Notes under the pieces: generated by a model
What the model saw: the letters and a program-made list of their open reading frames with translations, nothing else
Told to the model about the DNA's origin: nothing
The model's database searches: none
Translations under genes and position numbers: made by a program
Assembly: GCF_011405655.1 (NCBI RefSeq)
Contig: NZ_AP022829.1
Span: forward strand, 791,001 to 855,000
Source of the DNA: Adlercreutzia hattorii
GTDB lineage: Bacteria > Actinomycetota > Coriobacteriia > Coriobacteriales > Eggerthellaceae
Direction of reading: 5' to 3'
DNA: 64,000 nucleotides
In this document: in pieces, positions 51,278 to 59,971 of the stretch
How the letters are laid out: every line of letters starts with the position of its first letter
Numbering within the stretch: the stretch's first letter is position 1

Positions 51278-52699
51278 ATGAAAGAAATCAAGCTCAAAGA
51301 TATTGTTGCGGCCTCGCTTTGCCAGTTTGGGGCGTTTCTCTTCTTGACGACGTTTATCTTTCGGCCTGAGGTGCTCACGTCCTACCAGTCCGGTGACGCG
51401 CTGGCCTTAGGGCCATTGCCCTCGGCGCTGGTCACTATCGTCGCTATGGCTGTCTTCGGCGTTATTTGCGTCGCTGCGGCTGTGCGTGAGGCCGATCACT
51501 TTGAGCGGGCTCTGTCCGCCTTTGGTTTCGCGGTGCCGTGCCTCTCCCTTGCTCTGCTGCTTGTTCGTGCGCCGCTCGTTCCTCCGCTGGTCTCTGCGCT
51601 GTGCGGGAGTGCCTGTGTGGTGCAGGCGTTCGGATTCGCTCGCTCCAACACGCTCGGATTCGGCGCCACGCTGCTATCGGTTGGGTTGTGCCTGGCGGTG
51701 GCTGCCGTCGCTTCCGAGCTGTCCTACCGCCTGTTCCCGCTGCATCTTTACGGAACCATGGCCGTGGCCGGTGTCATGGCGGTTACCGGTGCGGTTCAGC
51801 TGGGGGCGTTTTGCCGTAAGGGCTGGCGGGCTGAAGCTGACGATTCCTCCGACGGTGACGCCGGCCGGGCGCTTACGGCAGCGGCTCCGGCGCTGTGGGA
51901 GGGCCTGTTCTGCGCCGCGAGCCTCGGCCTTACGTGGAATGCCGTCGATTTCCCGGGCACCCGTGGGCATGAGGCGTTCTTCGCGGTAGGAGCTTTTGCA
52001 GCCGTCCTCGCATGGCTCTGCCTCTGGCTCGCTTGGCGGCGCATTCGCCGAGCCGACGTCGTCGTGTATGCTGCGGCTCTGCCAGCTCTTCTCTCGCTCT
52101 TGCTGTATATTTTCAGCGAAGGAGCTCTGCTGCCCCTTTATTTCGCATGCGCCGTGGCAAGCGAGCTGTTCCTGCTAGCGCTTTTGTGGGCGAGCGCCCT
52201 GGCCGTCGACCGGTCGCTGCGCCATCCAGGGCTGGTGGCCTGCGTCTATCTCGTCGCCTTCGCTGCTCTTTTCGGGTTCTTCATGGTGGTTCAAGCGGCT
52301 GTGCCCACCTTTGTCGTGCAGAAGGTGATGCCGTGTCTCGCCCTACTCTTTCTCGCCTACCTTGTCGGCTACGGGGCGTTTCGCGGCCACCGCGTACCCG
52401 CGGCGACTGCAGAAGGGGAGGAGGGCGCCGGCGCCGCGCCCGTCGATTTCGCCCGGGCGCTCGATGAGCGCTGCGCCGTCGTGGCGCGGGAGTGGGGCCT
52501 CTCGGCGCGGGAAGGCGAGCTTTTGCCGCTGCTCGTCATGGGCATGAGCGCTACGGAAGTTGGGAGTCGGCTGTTCATCGCGCCCCAGACGGTAAAAACT
52601 CACCGCTACCGCATCTATCGCAAGGCGGGAGTGGGCACCCATGCCGAGCTTGTGGAGCTGGTGTCCCAGAGCACCGCGTCATCCGAGGGCTCGCAATAG
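51278..52699 (+). CDS. Membrane-anchored LuxR-type regulator (LuxR 4)
   Basis: A 473-residue protein with about twelve hydrophobic segments (1-380) and a C-terminal LuxR/GerE helix-turn-helix (about 410-470: WGLSAREGELLPLLVMGMSATEVGSRLFIAPQTVKTHRYRIYRKAGVGTHAELVELVS). Unlike the other three, it is transcribed in the same direction as its flavoprotein, which starts 171 bases downstream. GGGGAGG lies before ATG 51278. The gap between them carries the CTACCAGGGGTTT box, so the flavoprotein probably has its own regulated promoter. Confidence 0.85.
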   Translation: MKEIKLKDIVAASLCQFGAFLFLTTFIFRPEVLTSYQSGDALALGPLPSALVTIVAMAVFGVICVAAAVREADHFERALSAFGFAVPCLSLALLLVRAPLVPPLVSALCGSACVVQAFGFARSNTLGFGATLLSVGLCLAVAAVASELSYRLFPLHLYGTMAVAGVMAVTGAVQLGAFCRKGWRAEADDSSDGDAGRALTAAAPALWEGLFCAASLGLTWNAVDFPGTRGHEAFFAVGAFAAVLAWLCLWLAWRRIRRADVVVYAAALPALLSLLLYIFSEGALLPLYFACAVASELFLLALLWASALAVDRSLRHPGLVACVYLVAFAALFGFFMVVQAAVPTFVVQKVMPCLALLFLAYLVGYGAFRGHRVPAATAEGEEGAGAAPVDFARALDERCAVVAREWGLSAREGELLPLLVMGMSATEVGSRLFIAPQTVKTHRYRIYRKAGVGTHAELVELVSQSTASSEGSQ

Positions 52700-52707
52700 C
52701 ACGAAAT

Positions 52708-52720
52708 CTACCAGGGGTTT
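52708..52720 (+). promoter_or_regulatory. CTACCAGGGGTTT box before flavoprotein 5
   Basis: Identical over 13 nt to 6497-6509. A possible -10 (TTTAAT, 52727-52732) follows closely, so the geometry differs from the other sites. Regulatory meaning is inferred from recurrence only. Confidence 0.45.
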
Positions 52721-52870
52721 CTCTTCTTTAATACCATTGGCCGACAGACAAAGCGCGGGATGCGGGTGTACGTTCCCTCTGTCTTTTTCGCCAGGACGCG
52801 ATGCGGATGGCCGTTGCGGGACGTATTCCCGGCCCCATGCGCCGCGCGTCTCGAACGTAGGAGGGAACCT

Positions 52871-54622
52871 ATGGGAAACTTGGATCGCCGCAGCTTTTTG
52901 AAGGGTGGCGTGGTGGCTGCCGGTGCGGCCGCCTTCGCCGGCGCGCTCTCGGCTTGCGCGCCGTCGGCGCCGCAGGAGACAGGCGCCGCTGATGAGACGC
53001 TCGCGACGACGGGCGAGGCCTGGTACGGCAGTCCCGCCGATCCGGCGACTTTCGACGTGGTCGATACTGTCGATTGTGAAGTGCTCGTGTGCGGCCTTGG
53101 GGCCGGCGGTATCACGGCCGCGGCCGCGGCAGCTGAGAAGGGCATGAACGTCATTGCCATCGAAAAGGGTGCCGGTCACGGCAGCATCAAGAGTGACATC
53201 GGCGTCATTGGCACGCGCATCGACACGGTTGAGGTCGATCCGCTCCAGATGCTGAACGAGCACACCCGTTACGCCAACGGCTGGTGCGATCCCCGCGTCA
53301 CCCGTGTATGGGCCACCGAATCCGGCGCCACATTCGACTGGATCAGCGACTCCATCGCCGAGTTCGGCGCGACGCCCTATTTCGAATACGACGTGGACGA
53401 GGGTACCCACGGCGTGTGGCCGGTGTATCCCACCGATCACGGCTTCCACTACACCTATACCGAAGAAGAGCAGGCCAAGGCCGATGCGGCGGTGGCCGAA
53501 TCGGGTGACCCGGCGGCTGCCCAGGGCATTCTGCCCCAGGTGGGCGACTACATGCTGAAGAAGGCCGAGGAATGGGGCGCTGATTTGCGCTATGAGACGC
53601 CGTTTGTGCAGCTGGCCCAGGACGAAAACGGCAAGGTGACCGGCGCCTATGCGAAGATCGGCGACGGATACGTGCTCTTTAACGCTAGCAAGGGCGTCAT
53701 CCTGGCCACGGGCGGCTATGAGGCTAACCCCGATCTTCTGGCTGAGCTGAATCCGGACGCCGCGGCCATCGGCGGCGTGTCCATGACCCAGGCGGGATGC
53801 GAGGGCGAGGGCATCAAGGCCGGCATTTGGGCCGGCGGCATGAAAGACGAGATTCCCACGCTCATGACCTTCGCTCGCGCCGCCGTGGCGCCTGATGCCG
53901 AGCTGGGGTATCCCTACCAGGGCATGACCTGCTGGATCGGCGACCAGCCCTTCCTCAAGGTGAACCTCGACGGCGCGCGGGTCTGCTGCGAGACGGCTCC
54001 CTACGACTACCCGCTGCACGTGGCCGCGCTGCAGCCCGAGTACAAGCTCGCCAGCATCTGGGACAGCGACTATCAGAACCAGATCGTCGCCTTCCACACC
54101 ATCGGCTGCTCGCGCATCAATATGTCCGATACGGTGGATGCGGCCGGCGTGCCTACGGGCGAGGGGCTGTCGTTCCCGGCCTGCGATATGATGATCGGCG
54201 CGGCCATGGAGGCCGGCATCGTGCAGCAGGCCGATACCATCGAGGAGCTGGCGGAGAAGCTGCGCGTTGACCCTGCGGGGCTTACGGCCACGGTGGAGCG
54301 CTACAACGAGCTGGCGGCCAAGGGGGTCGATGAGGACTTCGGCAAGCCTGCCAAGGATCTGCTGCCCCTCTCGAAGCCCCCGTACTTCGGCGCGTTTTTC
54401 GGCGGCCACGTGCTCTGCACGCTGGACGGCCTGCGCATCGATGAGCACATGCGCGTGCTGAACACCGAGCGCAAGCCCATCGAAGGCCTGTACGCCGTGG
54501 GCAACTGCTCGGGCAGCATGTACGCGGGCAGCTACCCCGAGTTGTTCATCGGCAACGCCAACGGCCGTACCATCACCCATGCCCGCCACGCCGTCATGCA
54601 CATCGCCGGCGAGGTGAAGTAG
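52871..54622 (+). CDS. Tat-exported lipoprotein flavoprotein, fumarate-reductase-like (flavoprotein 5)
   Basis: A 583-residue protein: Tat motif DRRSFLKG (5-12), lipobox LSAC at Cys29, FAD motif GLGAGG (75-80), and C-terminus GLYAVGNCSGSMYAGSYPE. The region that normally reads VNxxGxRFxNE is VNLDGARVCCETAPYDY: the Phe and Asn of the RFxNE motif are lost, and two cysteines appear. This may alter substrate positioning, or mark a distinct subfamily. AGGAGGG precedes ATG 52871. LuxR 4 is upstream on the same strand and a strong terminator is downstream. Confidence 0.88.
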   Translation: MGNLDRRSFLKGGVVAAGAAAFAGALSACAPSAPQETGAADETLATTGEAWYGSPADPATFDVVDTVDCEVLVCGLGAGGITAAAAAAEKGMNVIAIEKGAGHGSIKSDIGVIGTRIDTVEVDPLQMLNEHTRYANGWCDPRVTRVWATESGATFDWISDSIAEFGATPYFEYDVDEGTHGVWPVYPTDHGFHYTYTEEEQAKADAAVAESGDPAAAQGILPQVGDYMLKKAEEWGADLRYETPFVQLAQDENGKVTGAYAKIGDGYVLFNASKGVILATGGYEANPDLLAELNPDAAAIGGVSMTQAGCEGEGIKAGIWAGGMKDEIPTLMTFARAAVAPDAELGYPYQGMTCWIGDQPFLKVNLDGARVCCETAPYDYPLHVAALQPEYKLASIWDSDYQNQIVAFHTIGCSRINMSDTVDAAGVPTGEGLSFPACDMMIGAAMEAGIVQQADTIEELAEKLRVDPAGLTATVERYNELAAKGVDEDFGKPAKDLLPLSKPPYFGAFFGGHVLCTLDGLRIDEHMRVLNTERKPIEGLYAVGNCSGSMYAGSYPELFIGNANGRTITHARHAVMHIAGEVK

Positions 54623-54659
54623 GGGGCGCGAGCGTCCGCGCAGCCAAACCCTCCCTCTC

Positions 54660-54686
54660 GGAAGCCCCCGACCTCCGGGGGCTTCC
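54660..54686. terminator. Terminator between flavoprotein 5 and the DUF3516 helicase
   Basis: An 11-bp perfect stem (GGAAGCCCCCG, 54660-54670; complement 54676-54686), loop ACCTC, then GTTGTT. It serves convergent genes. Confidence 0.85.
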
Positions 54687-54727
54687 GTTGTTCCCGTCGC
54701 TTGACGGGCCGAATCCGGAGAAGCTTC

Positions 54728-57406
54728 CTACTCCGCCAAGTCTTCCACAAAGCCCACGCGGTAGTTGCGGAAGATGACTTCGCCCTGCTCTTGGGTGGCG
54801 TCCAAATCAACGTCGGCTTCTATGCGGAAGTCGCCGGCGTCTTCCTCGTCCAGGAAGATCTGGCGGACGTGCCACAGATGCGCTTCAGCCTCCGGGCTCT
54901 CGTCGATCATCAGGTAGGCGGCGGACCGCGCGTCGCCGTCGAGGCGGATCTCGTTGTGCTCGGCGAAGTAGTCGTCCAAGGCCGCGTTCCAAGCGCGCTC
55001 GCCGAAGCCCCACTCCTCGTCAAGGTTGCCCAGCTCGCGGGTGCGATCGAGCGCGGCCAGGCGCACGCGGGCAAACAATGCGTTGCGCACCATGACCTCC
55101 ATGCCGTGACGGTCGGCCACCACGGCGCCCTCCGCTTGCGGAGGTGCGCCCGCTTCGGGCAGCTCGCCGGCGCTCTCCCACGCATCCACCAGCGACGAGT
55201 CGGTGGTGCGCACCATGAAGCCGAGCCAGGCGATGATGTCGCGCAGGCGGTCGTCCAGCGCGTCGGGCGGCAGCGTGCGCACGAGCACGCGGAAGGCGTC
55301 GGACAGGTAGCGCAAAAGCGTCCCCTCCGACTTCGCGATGCCGTAGCGGCCGATGTAGGTCTTAAAGTCGCTCGCCGTCTCCACCATGTCGCGCAGCACG
55401 CTCTTGGGCAAAAGCTCGTAGTCGCGCGCCCACGGCACGCCCTGGCAGTACAGTTCGAAGGCGCGGTCGAGCAGCTCCTCCAAGGGCTTGGGATAGGTGA
55501 TCTCGGCCAGGCGCTCCAGGCGTTCCTCGTATTCCACGCCGTCGGCTTTCATTTCGGCCATGGCGGCGTCGCGGGCCTTGCGCTCCTGGGCTCGCAGCAC
55601 CTTCGCCGGGTTCTCCAGGGTGGCCTCTACGAGCGAGATGACATCCAGGGCGTAGTCGGGGCTCTCTGGATCCAGCAGATCCAGCGCCGCCAGCAGAAAC
55701 GGCGAAAGGGGCTGGTCAAGGGCGAAGTCCTCGGGCAGCTCCACCGTGAGCTCGTAGGAAGGCCGGCCCTCGGCGTCCTCGCCGCGCACCACCACGCCCG
55801 CTTCCAAAAGCGTGGAGAATATCTCGTCGGCCCGCGCGTTCAGCTTGATCTTCTCCTCGGGGGTCTGGGCCGAGTCGGCGATGAGCTCGTGCACGTTGGT
55901 CCAGGCGTCGCCCCCGCGCGATACCACGGACAGCACCATGGAGTGGGTGATGCGCATGCGGGGCGTCAGCTTCTCCGGCGGCTTCTCGATGAGGTGCTCG
56001 AAGGTCTGCTTGTTCCAGCTGACGAAGCCCTCCGGCGGCTGCTTCTTCTTCACGCGGCGCTGCTTCTTCGGGTCGTCGCCAGCCTTGAGCATCGCCTTGT
56101 GGTTCTCGATCTCGTGCTCGGGGGCCAGCGCCACCACCATGCCCTCGGTGTCGAATCCGGCGCGCCCCGCGCGGCCCACGATCTGATGGAACTCGCGGCT
56201 GCGCAGCCGGCGCATCTTCTGCCCGTCGAACTTGGTGAGTTGGGTGAGCACCACGGTGTGGATGGGCACGTTGATGCCCACGCCCAGCGTATCGGTGCCG
56301 CAGATGACCGGCAAAAGCCCCTGCTGGGCGAGGCGCTCCACCAACAGCCGGTAGCGCGGCAGCATCCCCGCATGGTGCACGCCCACGCCGGCGGCCAGCA
56401 GCCGTTGCAGAATCTTGCCGAAGGGGGTCGTGAACTTCGTGCCCTTCATGGCCTGTTTGATCGCCTCGCGCTGGGCCTTGTCCGACACGCCGTAGCTGGC
56501 CAGCGCCCGTGCGTTCTTCAGCGCCTCGTCCTGGGAGAAGTGCACGATGTACATCGGCGCCTCGCCGGCGCGCAGGCCCAACTCGACGGTGGCTTCCAAA
56601 GTCTCGAAGGTGTAGTCGTAGGACAACGGCACGGGGCGCGGCGCGTCGGTCACCAGGTCGACGGGGCGCCCGGTGCGCTCCTCTAGCGCGCTCGCGATGT
56701 CGGTCACATCGCCCAACGTGGCGCTCATCAGCAAAAACTGCGCGTTCGGCAGCGTGAGCAGCGGCACCTGCCAGGCCCAGCCGCGGTCGGGGTCGGCGTA
56801 GAAGTGGAACTCGTCCATCACCACGCAGGCCACCTTCGACGCAGGGCCCTCGCGCAGGGCCTGGTTCGCGAGGATCTCCGCCGTGCAGCAGATGACCGGG
56901 GCCTCGGTGTTGATGGTGGTGTCTCCCGTGATCATGCCCACGTTCTCGCGGCCGAGGATGTCCACCATATCGAAGAACTTCTCGGACACGAGGGCCTTGA
57001 TGGGGGCGGTGTAGTAGGCGACGCGCCCCGTGGCGACAGCCATGAAGCACAGGCCCAGAGCCACCATGGACTTGCCGGAGCCGGTGGGCGTGCCCAGAAT
57101 CACCGAGTCGCCGACGGCTAAGTCCATGAGGGCGTCCTCTTGGTGGGGCCACAGCTCCATGCCGCGGGCGTCCACCCATTCCAAAAACACTTCCAGCGCC
57201 TCGTCGGGCGTGAGCACGTCGCCCTCGCCGGTTTCCGCCCAGGGGAGGAGCCACCCCAGCGAGCCGGGCTCGAAGGGGTCCACGGGTGCGGCGGGGTTGT
57301 CGGCGTCGGCGCGGGCTTCACGCGCGGCGGCCTCAGCGGCGATGTCCTCGGGCGTCTCGTAGACGCCCTCTTCGGCGGGGGCGGTGTTCTCAGCGGTATC
57401 GGTCAT
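54728..57406 (-). CDS. Superfamily 2 RNA helicase with DUF3516 domain
   Basis: An 892-residue DExH helicase: an acidic Ala-rich N-terminus (1-45), Q-motif-like ELWPHQEDAL, Walker A TPTGSGKS (106-113), DEFH box (198-201), SATLGD, helicase C-domain GVHHAGMLPRYR...VICGTDTLGVGINVPIHTVV and QIVGRAGRAGFD. A long C-terminal DUF3516 region follows. Such Ski2-related proteins are conserved single genes in Actinobacteria and probably unwind structured RNA. The start at 57406 is the first ATG consistent with coding composition; the ribosome site (GGAAC) is weak, and a longer in-frame start is not excluded. Confidence 0.88.
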   Translation of the reverse strand: MTDTAENTAPAEEGVYETPEDIAAEAAAREARADADNPAAPVDPFEPGSLGWLLPWAETGEGDVLTPDEALEVFLEWVDARGMELWPHQEDALMDLAVGDSVILGTPTGSGKSMVALGLCFMAVATGRVAYYTAPIKALVSEKFFDMVDILGRENVGMITGDTTINTEAPVICCTAEILANQALREGPASKVACVVMDEFHFYADPDRGWAWQVPLLTLPNAQFLLMSATLGDVTDIASALEERTGRPVDLVTDAPRPVPLSYDYTFETLEATVELGLRAGEAPMYIVHFSQDEALKNARALASYGVSDKAQREAIKQAMKGTKFTTPFGKILQRLLAAGVGVHHAGMLPRYRLLVERLAQQGLLPVICGTDTLGVGINVPIHTVVLTQLTKFDGQKMRRLRSREFHQIVGRAGRAGFDTEGMVVALAPEHEIENHKAMLKAGDDPKKQRRVKKKQPPEGFVSWNKQTFEHLIEKPPEKLTPRMRITHSMVLSVVSRGGDAWTNVHELIADSAQTPEEKIKLNARADEIFSTLLEAGVVVRGEDAEGRPSYELTVELPEDFALDQPLSPFLLAALDLLDPESPDYALDVISLVEATLENPAKVLRAQERKARDAAMAEMKADGVEYEERLERLAEITYPKPLEELLDRAFELYCQGVPWARDYELLPKSVLRDMVETASDFKTYIGRYGIAKSEGTLLRYLSDAFRVLVRTLPPDALDDRLRDIIAWLGFMVRTTDSSLVDAWESAGELPEAGAPPQAEGAVVADRHGMEVMVRNALFARVRLAALDRTRELGNLDEEWGFGERAWNAALDDYFAEHNEIRLDGDARSAAYLMIDESPEAEAHLWHVRQIFLDEEDAGDFRIEADVDLDATQEQGEVIFRNYRVGFVEDLAE

Positions 57407-57546
57407 GGGGTTCCGTTCTGACGGCGCGATCGTTCGCCATCTATTATAAGTAAGCCCCGCGCATCGAAGATGACGCATCGGCAGCGGTTCCCGTGGTGTA
57501 GTATAGGCGCTTACGAAAACAAGGAGCCGCTGGTGCAGAGGGCGAG

Positions 57547-57613
57547 TCGCGGGCGAATCGGATCCCCGCGAACCCGCCACGCCGGGTGTGGCCTCCGCAG
57601 CGCAGGGATGCGC
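57547..57613 (+). other. Structured 5' leader candidate before the NhaC gene
   Basis: Three successive hairpins: TCGCGGG/CCCGCGA (57547-57571), ACCCG/CGGGT (57572-57587), and GCGCA-GGGA-TGCGC (57600-57613). They follow a possible -10 (TAGTAT near 57500) and end just before the start codon. No known riboswitch class fits by eye. Confidence 0.35.
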
Positions 57614-57636
57614 GAAGACGAGAGTTGGGGTTCGAC

Positions 57637-58986
57637 GTGAAAAAGGGAAATGTGGCGGCGCTTCTGCCCATCGGCGTGTTCCTCGTGCTGTATCTGGGAC
57701 TTGGCATTCTGTTCGAGTACGGCATGGGCATCTCCATGGGGTTCTACAACATCCCCATTGTGGTGATCTTCCTGGTGGCACTTCTGGTGGCGTGCTTCCA
57801 GAATCGTAGCCTGTCCTTCGACGACAAACTCGTCATCATGGGGCGCGGCATCGGGGACAAGACCATCGTCACCATGATCCTCATTTTCATGGCGGCCGGT
57901 GTGTTCGTGGGCACGGTGGGGCGCGATTCAGCAGAGTCGGTGGCCTATCTCATGCTGTCGGTCATTCCTGCCGAATACTCCGTGGCGGTGCTGTTCGTGG
58001 TGAGCTGCTTCGTGTCGCTTTCCATGGGCACGTCGGTGGGCACCATCACACTCATCACGCCCATCGCCGTGGCGGTGTCGGCAGCCTCGGGGTTCAGCCT
58101 GCCGCTATGCGTGGCCTCCGTTATGGGGGGCGCTATGTTCGGCGACAACCTGTCGTTCATTTCCGACACCACCATTGCCGCCTGTCAGGGGCAGGGTTGC
58201 CAGATGAAGGACAAGTTCCGCGAGAACTTTAAGATCGCGCTGCCGGCGGCGTTGGTGACGTTGGTGATCATTCTGATGCTGTCGCTGGGAACCGATATCT
58301 CCGGCACGGTGCAAAACGACTACAACCTGCTGGAGCTCATCCCGTACCTCATCGTGCTTGTGGGCGGCATCGTGGGCATCAACGTGTTCATCGTGCTTCT
58401 GCTCGGCATCCTGTCCGGCTCCATCATCGTAGTGGCCGAGGGCGCCGTCGCCGCCACCGATCTGCTCGGCAACATGGGCACCGGCGCCGCCGGCATGTTC
58501 GAGACGACCATGGTGGCCGTGCTCGTGAGCGCCATCTGCGCGCTGATCCGCGAGAACGGTGGCTTCGTGGCTCTTCTGAACGGCATCAAGCGTCTGTTCC
58601 GCAGCCGGAAGGGCGGCCAGCTCGGCATGGGCCTGCTTGTCGGCGCTATGGACATCGCCACGGCCAACAACACCGTGGCCATCGTGATGGCCAACCCCAT
58701 CGCCCACGAGATGGCCGAGACCTACAACGTCTCAAGGCGCAAGACGGCCTCCATTCTGGACACGTTCTCGTGCGTCTTCCAGGGGGTCATCCCCTATGGC
58801 GCCCAGATGCTCGTGGCTATCTCGGCCTGCACCGAACTGGGTTTTCAGGTGTCGGCCTTCCAGATCATGCCGTTTCTGTTCTATCCGTTCTTCCTGCTGC
58901 TAAGCTCGCTCGTGTTCATCTTCTTCGTGCCGGACGACCGCGGCTACGTGCCCGATCATGCCGCCTACCACTCTTCCAGCTCGTAA
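57637..58986 (+). CDS. NhaC-family Na+/H+ antiporter-type transporter
   Basis: A 449-residue protein with about eleven helices and NhaC motifs: SVGTITLITPIAVAVSAASG (about 130-150), MGGAMFGDNLSFISDTTIAA (about 165-185), and DIATANNTVAIVMANPIA with VFQGVIPYGAQML. NhaC proteins exchange Na+ for protons; related members carry malate/lactate or methionine, so the substrate is not certain. The GTG at 57637 is the likeliest start (VKKGNVAALLP); an upstream in-frame GTG at 57586 falls in the structured leader. It overlaps the convergent sfsA by 22 bases. Confidence 0.85.
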   Translation: MKKGNVAALLPIGVFLVLYLGLGILFEYGMGISMGFYNIPIVVIFLVALLVACFQNRSLSFDDKLVIMGRGIGDKTIVTMILIFMAAGVFVGTVGRDSAESVAYLMLSVIPAEYSVAVLFVVSCFVSLSMGTSVGTITLITPIAVAVSAASGFSLPLCVASVMGGAMFGDNLSFISDTTIAACQGQGCQMKDKFRENFKIALPAALVTLVIILMLSLGTDISGTVQNDYNLLELIPYLIVLVGGIVGINVFIVLLLGILSGSIIVVAEGAVAATDLLGNMGTGAAGMFETTMVAVLVSAICALIRENGGFVALLNGIKRLFRSRKGGQLGMGLLVGAMDIATANNTVAIVMANPIAHEMAETYNVSRRKTASILDTFSCVFQGVIPYGAQMLVAISACTELGFQVSAFQIMPFLFYPFFLLLSSLVFIFFVPDDRGYVPDHAAYHSSSS

Positions 58987-59750
58987 TAGCGTTTGAGAGT
59001 CACGCCCTCGGGGGTCACTTCGAAGTCGGCCTGCCAGAGCTCCACGCCGGCTTCCCGGCAGGCGTCCACCGTGGCGAGCACTTCCTCGTAGGTGGTGCCG
59101 TGGTAGAAGCGGAACCCGAAGTTGTCGTAGTAGAGGCAGTAGAGGATGGCGGCCCGCTCGTGGTCGGCCAGCGACGCGGCCAACTCGCGCAAATGGCGCA
59201 GGGAGCGCTCGGTGGAGCTGAAGGGCGCCTCGGGCAGCCGCGGCACGTAAGGCGGGATGTCCGTCTGCATCTGCACGAGCGGCGTCTTCACTTCCAAATA
59301 CAAGTCGTCGTTCGCGAGGAAATCGAGGCGCGAGTCGCCTAAAGGCACCTCGCGGCGCACCGTGCGAACGGGGCCGGTTATGGTCGCGAAAGCGCCTTCG
59401 CGCAGGAAGTGCTCCACGTAGCGGTTCGACGCGTTCTGGTTGATGCCGATCCAGCGCTTGTCGGGATCGTCCGGCTGCTGCAGCGAGAAGGCTTCCACCG
59501 TGAGCGGCATCTTGCGCTTGGGGTTGCGGGAGTCGGACACAAGGCACGGGCGCCCCGCCAAGTCCAGGCCGCCGATGCGCGATACCGCCGGGCAGTGGCA
59601 GCGCACGATGCCCGATGGCGCGCTCCCTTCGTCGGAGGTTCCGAAGTCGACGTCCATGATGAACCGGTTCGGCCGCGCGAGAATGACGCCCTCGCGCAAG
59701 GGCTCGGGGAACGGAAGAAAGACGTCTTGCTCTTTATCGCGTGATTCCAT
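58965..59750 (-). CDS. sfsA: SfsA-family DNA/RNA nuclease-like protein
   Basis: A 261-residue protein of the SfsA family: an N-terminal OB-like part (ARPNRFIMDVDF..., RCHCPAVSRIGGLDLAGRPCLVSDS) and a PD-(D/E)xK nuclease-like core with DSRLDFLANDDLYLEVKTPLVQ (Asp and Glu-x-Lys). C-terminal helices follow with AILYCLYYDN. It was named for sugar fermentation stimulation, but the fold is a nuclease. ATG 59750 follows AAGGTG. The 3' end overlaps the NhaC gene by 22 bases tail to tail. Repeat C lies just upstream. Confidence 0.82.
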   Translation of the reverse strand: MESRDKEQDVFLPFPEPLREGVILARPNRFIMDVDFGTSDEGSAPSGIVRCHCPAVSRIGGLDLAGRPCLVSDSRNPKRKMPLTVEAFSLQQPDDPDKRWIGINQNASNRYVEHFLREGAFATITGPVRTVRREVPLGDSRLDFLANDDLYLEVKTPLVQMQTDIPPYVPRLPEAPFSSTERSLRHLRELAASLADHERAAILYCLYYDNFGFRFYHGTTYEEVLATVDACREAGVELWQADFEVTPEGVTLKRYYELEEW

Positions 59751-59779
59751 GGGCACCTTGCAAAAGTTTTAGAGATAAT

Positions 59780-59940
59780 GGTCACAAAGTCGAGTTCTGG
59801 GTTTTTCTGAGCCCTAATATGGCGCTCGGCATCTTCGAATTAGTTGAATAACGTTAATTACGGTATTATTCAAGCGCTTAAACGCGATGAATATTAGGGT
59901 AAATCTGTGCTCCAGAAACCCAGAACTCGACTTTGTGACC
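59780..59940. repeat. Intergenic element with perfect 25-bp terminal inverted repeats, family C
   Basis: 59780-59804 (starts GGTCACAAAGTCGAG) is the exact complement of 59916-59940, and CCCTAATAT at 59812-59820 is inverted inside. Total 161 bp, with an AT-rich centre (about 59821-59890) unlike the surrounding genes. No reading frame and no clear target-site duplication are seen. It occupies the gap between sfsA and the puuD-like gene. Confidence 0.8.
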
Positions 59941-59971
59941 AAAAAGAGAAATGTTTTTTGCAGGCAGGAGG

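Noticed and set aside
54701-56686. A 661-codon plus-strand frame opposite the DUF3516 helicase
   Set aside because: Same kind of antisense shadow (Arg/His/Gly-rich, no domain).
57500-57636. Cobalamin riboswitch in the NhaC leader
   Set aside because: A CCCGCCAC string is present, but the other conserved B12-box parts are not.
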